Source: an uncultured Acidimicrobiales bacterium
GTDB taxonomy: Bacteria > Actinomycetota > Acidimicrobiia > Acidimicrobiales > Aldehydirespiratoraceae
Length of the DNA: 64,000 bases
Direction: 5' to 3'
NCBI GenBank assembly: GCA_951812975.1
Contig: CATOTC010000001.1
Coordinates: 620,001 to 684,000, forward strand
The position numbers were made by a program, and so were the translations under genes. Positions 60,180-64,000 of the stretch are shown piece after piece (within the stretch, counting starts at the first letter, position 1; every line of letters starts with the position of its first letter). Under the pieces are notes generated by a model, which had not been told where the DNA came from, searched no databases, and saw only the letters and a program-made list of their open reading frames with translations.

Positions 60180-61289
60180 CTAGTTGTCGAATGGGCGGAT
60201 CACCGTGAGGGTGGGTTCGACGTCTTCTGTCGCCTGGTTCCAGCGCAAGCCGATGCATCCCCGCGGGTGGCCGTCGGTGCTCATCCAGTTGCCGAACCCG
60301 GGATCGGATGCCGACACCACGATCTTCACCGAACCATCGGGCTCGTAGTGCGCGGTGTGCTTGTTGACCGTCACCGGCAACCAGCGATAGTCGAGGCTCT
60401 CCATCCAGCGGTTGTCCACCTGAAAGTTCCAGTAGTAGCACTCGGGCGGGACGAACTCGATCAACAGCGCCTCACCGTCGGCCAGGTCGTACGCGCCGTG
60501 GTAGAAGATCTGGTTCGGGTCGCCCCACGCACCCTGGGCGGGACCGGCCTTGGTGTGCATCGCATTGGGTACCTCGTCCATCAACTCGTCGGCCCAGTCG
60601 GTGAAGATCTGTGAGCAGCCCGCCACAAACATCATCGCTCCCTGGAGCTGCTTGCCGAACTGCACCGGACTCAACGGCTGAGGCAACTCGTCATGGTCAA
60701 GGCATTCGATGCGCAGGGTCGGCAGCACCTCAGTGCTGCGGTCGAGGAAGAACTGGCGTATCGCCAGCATCCCGGGTTCCGGATCGGTCTTGACCCAGTT
60801 GTGGTCGTGGGGCGTCGGCCCAACAAAGAGCTCGAAGTTGCCGTTCTCGTCGATCAGCAGATCACTGCCGTCGATGAAACCCATCACACCGAGACGCTCC
60901 TGAGCAGATCCGTAGTTGCCGGAGAACGCACTGAAGGACAGATAGTGGACTGTGCCCCGATTGCCAGAAACCTTGTAGTTGAGCCGCCCGTCGATCGAAC
61001 ACGACATATAAGCCGAGTCCGGATTGTCTGAACCGATCTTGACCTGATCAGGGAGCGGCTTGATTATCGGAAATCGTATGTCGCCACCCTCCACGAAGCT
61101 GGCCAGACCGCCCCTCGTCAGACGACTCAAGAATCGGAACCCCTCCGCTCTGTCGAGATCGGACTCGGAACGCTCAAGAATCATCTCGCCCGCGGTTTTC
61201 AGGGAATCACAGAACTCGTTCCAGGTCTTCCCCGAAACGACCTCGTCATGGAGTTCGCGGCTGGAATCGTCGCTGTTGGCGTCAGTCAT
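60180..61289 (-). CDS. DUF1214 domain protein, copy 2
   Basis: A 369-residue protein with GEALLIEFVPPECYYWNFQV, DYRWLPVTVNKHTAHYEPDG and DPGFGNWMSTDGHPRGCIGL followed by RWNQATEDVEPT, the DUF1214 end. It is a distant paralog of 18781-19905: both share the beta-rich middle (PDSAYMSCSIDGRLNYKVSG versus its counterpart) and similar length. Function unknown; oxidation or lipid handling has been guessed for the family. Its end faces the methyltransferase end with three bases between. Confidence 0.72.
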   Translation of the reverse strand: MTDANSDDSSRELHDEVVSGKTWNEFCDSLKTAGEMILERSESDLDRAEGFRFLSRLTRGGLASFVEGGDIRFPIIKPLPDQVKIGSDNPDSAYMSCSIDGRLNYKVSGNRGTVHYLSFSAFSGNYGSAQERLGVMGFIDGSDLLIDENGNFELFVGPTPHDHNWVKTDPEPGMLAIRQFFLDRSTEVLPTLRIECLDHDELPQPLSPVQFGKQLQGAMMFVAGCSQIFTDWADELMDEVPNAMHTKAGPAQGAWGDPNQIFYHGAYDLADGEALLIEFVPPECYYWNFQVDNRWMESLDYRWLPVTVNKHTAHYEPDGSVKIVVSASDPGFGNWMSTDGHPRGCIGLRWNQATEDVEPTLTVIRPFDN

Positions 61290-61361
61290 GGCCGAACCCT
61301 AGGACGCGCAAAGTAAACCCGGCCAATCAACCGCCTCGTGGACCGCGGCGTCGTCGTTGAT

Positions 61362-62474
61362 CTAGCTGTCGGCTCCGCTCTCCGAATCAGAGCCGACCCT
61401 GGCTTTCTTCTCAGACTCCGGTTTGTCCTCGGATTCGGACTTGTCCGACGGCTTGATCTGCTTGGCCTCATGACTGACCGCGTCCACATTCCGGTGCCAG
61501 ACGGTCTGCTGCGGGAATGGGATCTCTATCCCCGCCTTGTCGAACGCAACCTTGAGCCGCATGCGCAGCTCCCTCTCTACGGCCCATTGTTTGGAGGGCT
61601 CAGTCTTGACCACCAGTCGCAATGCCACTGCCGACGCACCAAGGTCCTGGACTCCCCAGATCTCTGGACGCTCCATCAACTCATCGCCGCCCCATTCGGG
61701 GTCTTCCCACAAGCTGTCGCCGACGCGCTGGATGACGTCGCGGGCCAGATCGAGATCAGTGTCGTAGGCCACTTCCACATCCAACAGGGCGCGGGACCAG
61801 AGCTGGCTCGAGTTCCCAACCCTGGAAATCGTGCCGTTGGGCACATGCCAGACGGTTCCTTTGACGTCGCGAATGGTCGTCGAGCGCAGAGACACCTTCT
61901 CGACGGTGCCCGAAGCGCTGCCGACATCGACGATGTCGCCTACGCCGTATTGATCCTCGATGAGCATGAACAGTCCCGACAGGAAGTCCTTGACGATTGA
62001 CTGGGCCCCGAAACCCAGGGCCAGACCACCGATACCGGCACCGGCGATCAAGGGTGCCAAGTCGATGTCGAGCTGGCCCAGGATCATGAACAGGGCCACC
62101 ATCCAGACTGCCGCGACACCGATGCTTCGCAGGACCAGCCCGATGGTCTCGGCTCGCGCCGAGGCACGCTTCAGTTCCCTCTCCTCCATCAACAACTTGC
62201 CCGGTCCCCGCTCACGAAGAGACTGCAGACGGGGATCCGTCGGTGAGTTGGCGATCGTCTGGGCGAATTTCAGCACCGACTTCTGAAGTAGTTTCGAAGC
62301 GATCCAGGCGAGGATGACGATCAGCAGGATTCGGATCGGCCGGTCGAGCAGCCAGTCGGCGCCAGTTGCAAGGAGTTCGTTATTGGTCCATTCGTAGACC
62401 TTCTCGCAGATGTAGGAGCTCTCGGCTCCACAGGCATCGAGCAGGTCTCCTGTTTGTGCCAGCAAATTCGTCAT
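61362..62474 (-). CDS. MscS-family mechanosensitive ion channel
   Basis: A 370-residue membrane protein. Hydrophobic helices lie at RPIRILLIVILAWIASKLLQ and GLVLRSIGVAAVWMVALFMI; the pore helix is PLIAGAGIGGLALGFGAQSI then VKDFLSGLFMLIEDQYGVGD and IVDV, the MscS hallmark. GTVEKVSLRSTTIRDVKGTV is the beta domain. The last 50 residues are a Lys/Glu/Ser-rich tail (DKSESEDKPESEKK) absent from E. coli MscS. It opens under osmotic stress. Confidence 0.88.
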   Translation of the reverse strand: MTNLLAQTGDLLDACGAESSYICEKVYEWTNNELLATGADWLLDRPIRILLIVILAWIASKLLQKSVLKFAQTIANSPTDPRLQSLRERGPGKLLMEERELKRASARAETIGLVLRSIGVAAVWMVALFMILGQLDIDLAPLIAGAGIGGLALGFGAQSIVKDFLSGLFMLIEDQYGVGDIVDVGSASGTVEKVSLRSTTIRDVKGTVWHVPNGTISRVGNSSQLWSRALLDVEVAYDTDLDLARDVIQRVGDSLWEDPEWGGDELMERPEIWGVQDLGASAVALRLVVKTEPSKQWAVERELRMRLKVAFDKAGIEIPFPQQTVWHRNVDAVSHEAKQIKPSDKSESEDKPESEKKARVGSDSESGADS

Positions 62475-62541
62475 GGATTGAGACTACGGCCCCAAGGGGC
62501 CTTTCGGGTGGGCTTCCCAGCGGGGGGTCTACTCTCCTAGT

Positions 62542-62580
62542 TTTACCGCAGATCATAGGTTTATTGTATGATTTAGCCTC
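62542..62580 (+). promoter_or_regulatory. Promoter with inverted repeat for the molybdate operon, possibly leaderless
   Basis: ATCATA at 62552-62557 is inverted as TATGAT at 62567-62572 around nine bases. TATGAT is a near-consensus -10 box; the ATG of the regulator begins at 62581, 8 bases after it, so transcription would start at or within a base or two of the ATG (a leaderless mRNA). TTTACC at 62542-62547 is a weak -35. The symmetric arm overlapping the -10 suggests autoregulation by the MerR-TOBE protein. Confidence 0.5.
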
Positions 62581-62970
62581 ATGTACAAGTTTCGTATGGG
62601 AGAAGCAGCGCAATTGCTGGGCGTAAGCGTCGATACGGTTCGGCGCTGGGCAGACCAGGGACGGGTCGAAACTCAACGTACGCCGGGGGGACAACGAGAA
62701 ATCGCCGGGCCGGCGCTGGCCCGTCTGGCACTCGAATTGGGCGAATCGCCGCACGACGAAACCCGCTCCGTGTCGGCGCGCAACAGATTTCCTGGGCTGG
62801 TGACCCGGGTGGTCCGCGACACCGTGATGGCACAGGTCGAGATACAGGCCGGGCCCCACCGAGTCGTGTCGCTCATCTCGACAGAAGCAGCCGACGACCT
62901 CGGCCTCGAACCTGGAGTCAGGGCCGTGGCCTCAATCAAGTCGACTGCAGTCATAATCGAACGAGCCTGA
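62581..62970 (+). CDS. MerR-type HTH plus TOBE/Mop-domain molybdate-responsive regulator
   Basis: A 129-residue protein. Residues 1-45 (YKFRMGEAAQLLGVSVDTVR followed by RWADQGRVETQRTPGGQ) form a MerR/excisionase-like winged helix; residues 68-128 (FPGLVTRVVRDTVMAQVEIQ to VRAVASIKSTAVIIERA) form a TOBE/Mop domain that binds molybdate or tungstate. The pair works as a small metal-oxyanion sensor. It overlaps modA by one base (TGATGG), consistent with control of uptake. Confidence 0.87.
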   Translation: MYKFRMGEAAQLLGVSVDTVRRWADQGRVETQRTPGGQREIAGPALARLALELGESPHDETRSVSARNRFPGLVTRVVRDTVMAQVEIQAGPHRVVSLISTEAADDLGLEPGVRAVASIKSTAVIIERA

Positions 62971-63767
62971 TGGCCTGGACCCTCAAGAAGATGATGCCTG
63001 TGATCGCGCTGGTCTGGCTGGTCCCGGCATGTTCGTCGGACAACGGCGAGACCGTGATCTTCGCGGCGTCATCGCTGGCCGCGGTCACCGACGACATCGA
63101 CACTGCGCTCGAAGCCGACGGGGACGACCCGCCCGAATGGGTGCTGGCCGCAAGCTCCCGACTCATCGCGCAGGTCCGCGACGGAGCAAGACCAGACGTC
63201 ATCATCTCCGCCGATAACACGCAGCTGAGGGGAATCCTCGATCTGGGTTATGTCGTCGTAAATGAACCGCGGATAACCAACCGGCTGGTGTTGGCGGTGG
63301 CCGACGGCAACCCCGCACAGATGACCAGCATCGACGACCTGAGCCTGGACGGGCCCTTGATCGGGCTGTGCGCGCCCGAAGTCCCCTGCGGTGCCGCCGC
63401 GCTGCGAATCGCCACCGAGTTCGGCATCACCATGCGCCCCGACACCGCCGAACCCAACGTCCGCGCCCTGGCACAGAAACTCGCCAACGGGGAACTCGAC
63501 GCCGGACTCGTCTATGCCACCGACGCCCGCAGCCTTGGACTCCACACGATCGCCGACGCCCGAATCGCCCACAGCAACGACTGCTCCAACCCAGCAGTCA
63601 CGAAATACGGAATCGCCGCGCTCGCTGCCTCCTCCGCCGGTGACACCTCCTCCGCCGGTGACACCTCCTCCGCCGGTGACGAAGGGCGCCCAAAGGTGCA
63701 CGTCGAGCAGTACCTGCCGACCGAGGCACTGCAACGAGGCGGGTTCGAACTGGGGCTCTGCCGATGA
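62970..63767 (+). CDS. modA: Molybdate ABC transporter substrate-binding lipoprotein ModA
   Basis: A 265-residue binding protein. A lipoprotein signal ends at Cys 21 (LVPACSSD). VIFAASSLAAVTDDIDTALE, LAASSRLIAQVRDGARPDVI, ISADNTQLRGILDLGY and ANGELDAGLVYATDARSLGL are the ModA core, with Ser pairs that bind the oxyanion. An 18-bp repeat near 63630 adds (SSAGDT)-like units in a surface loop. Delivers molybdate or tungstate to ModB. Stop overlaps modB by ATGA. Confidence 0.87.
   Translation: MAWTLKKMMPVIALVWLVPACSSDNGETVIFAASSLAAVTDDIDTALEADGDDPPEWVLAASSRLIAQVRDGARPDVIISADNTQLRGILDLGYVVVNEPRITNRLVLAVADGNPAQMTSIDDLSLDGPLIGLCAPEVPCGAAALRIATEFGITMRPDTAEPNVRALAQKLANGELDAGLVYATDARSLGLHTIADARIAHSNDCSNPAVTKYGIAALAASSAGDTSSAGDTSSAGDEGRPKVHVEQYLPTEALQRGGFELGLCR
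63630..63680. repeat. 18-bp tandem repeat inside modA
   Basis: TCCTCCGCCGGTGACACC occurs at 63630-63647 and 63648-63665, with a 15-base third copy at 63666-63680. It codes SSAGDT repeated in phase, in a region after the conserved core that is likely a loop. Confidence 0.85.
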
Positions 63768-64000
63768 TCGGCTTCCGGCGCGCCCCCGCAACGCTGCTGG
63801 TCCCGGCGACGCTGGCCGTTGCGCTGCTGGTCGTTCCACTCGTGGGACTGTTGCAGCGCGCTCCGTGGTCGTCGCTGGGCTCTCGACTCGTCGACGACGC
63901 GGTCCTCGAAGCCGTCAGGGTCTCGCTCATCGTCAGCTTCAGCGCGGCAGGGCTCTGCCTGGCCTTGGGTCTGCCCCTGGCGTGGGTTCTGGCCCGAGTC
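63764..64000 (+). CDS. modB: Molybdate ABC transporter permease ModB (cut by window end)
   Basis: From ATG 63764 (ATGA overlap with modA) 79 codons are visible: MIGFRRAPATLLVPATLAVA, VPLVGLLQRAPWSSLGSRLV, DDAVLEAVRVSLIVSFSAAG and LCLALGLPLAWVLARV. The L-x-x-A-x-x-V-S-L pattern and two hydrophobic segments are the normal start of ModB. The EAA loop and the rest lie beyond base 64000. Confidence 0.85.
   Translation, partial: MIGFRRAPATLLVPATLAVALLVVPLVGLLQRAPWSSLGSRLVDDAVLEAVRVSLIVSFSAAGLCLALGLPLAWVLARV

Overview
The window is high-GC bacterial DNA, most likely from an actinobacterium of the Acidimicrobiia type. The grounds are strong G/C bias at third codon positions, frequent GTG starts, two F420-type LLM oxidoreductases, many short-chain dehydrogenases, acyl-CoA dehydrogenases and PF04909 amidohydrolases, DUF4202 and DUF6356 proteins, and a fused Liv transporter. 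The taxon is an inference. No rRNA, tRNA, CRISPR array or intact insertion sequence was recognised.

Layout. 1-6.3 kb: 3' part of a glycolate-oxidase-like gene, then an accessory scar holding a DNA adenine methyltransferase coupled to a broken NurA-like nuclease gene, a DUF4143 fragment, a MazEF-like toxin-antitoxin pair, a 22-23 bp direct-repeat array, and two gene fragments (SbcC tail and alpha/beta-hydrolase tail) that meet head-on. 6.4-16.6 kb: a compact polyamine locus. Two FAD amine oxidases and an aldehyde dehydrogenase run left; an aminotransferase, an Lrp/AsnC regulator and potABCD run right, with overlapping stop/start codons throughout. A palindrome cluster lies in the divergent promoter. 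16.6-18.7 kb: a HerA N-terminal remnant, a sulfatase, and a small membrane/coiled-coil protein. 18.8-30.4 kb: catabolic enzymes (DUF1214, DUF35 plus Cys-less thiolase, amidohydrolases, two acyl-CoA dehydrogenases, an Old Yellow Enzyme, a DHDPS-like aldolase with a repeat-built N terminus). 30.7-37.2 kb: DUF4202, then a 1745-residue exonuclease-RecQ-UvrD fusion followed by a second copy of the small membrane/coiled-coil protein. 37.3-48.8 kb: more CoA, SDR and F420 metabolism plus a carbonic anhydrase. 49.0-54.6 kb: a Liv-type ABC transporter condensed into two polypeptides, one carrying an MFS domain. 54.6-58.2 kb: an accessory patch with a RelBE-like pair and orphan Cys-rich proteins. 58.3-64 kb: alpha-hydroxy-acid oxidase, O-methyltransferase, DUF1214, MscS, and a molybdate operon (MerR-TOBE regulator, modA, modB) that runs off the end.

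The most unusual items are the single-chain DEDD-exonuclease/RecQ/UvrD helicase, the two-copy small membrane/coiled-coil family whose copies share an upstream AT-rich element at the same distance, the MFS-LivF and LivH-LivM-LivG fusions, and recurrent 15-33 bp in-phase tandem repeats at gene edges. Decayed DNA-processing genes (nurA, herA, sbcC) are scattered through the first 17 kb.
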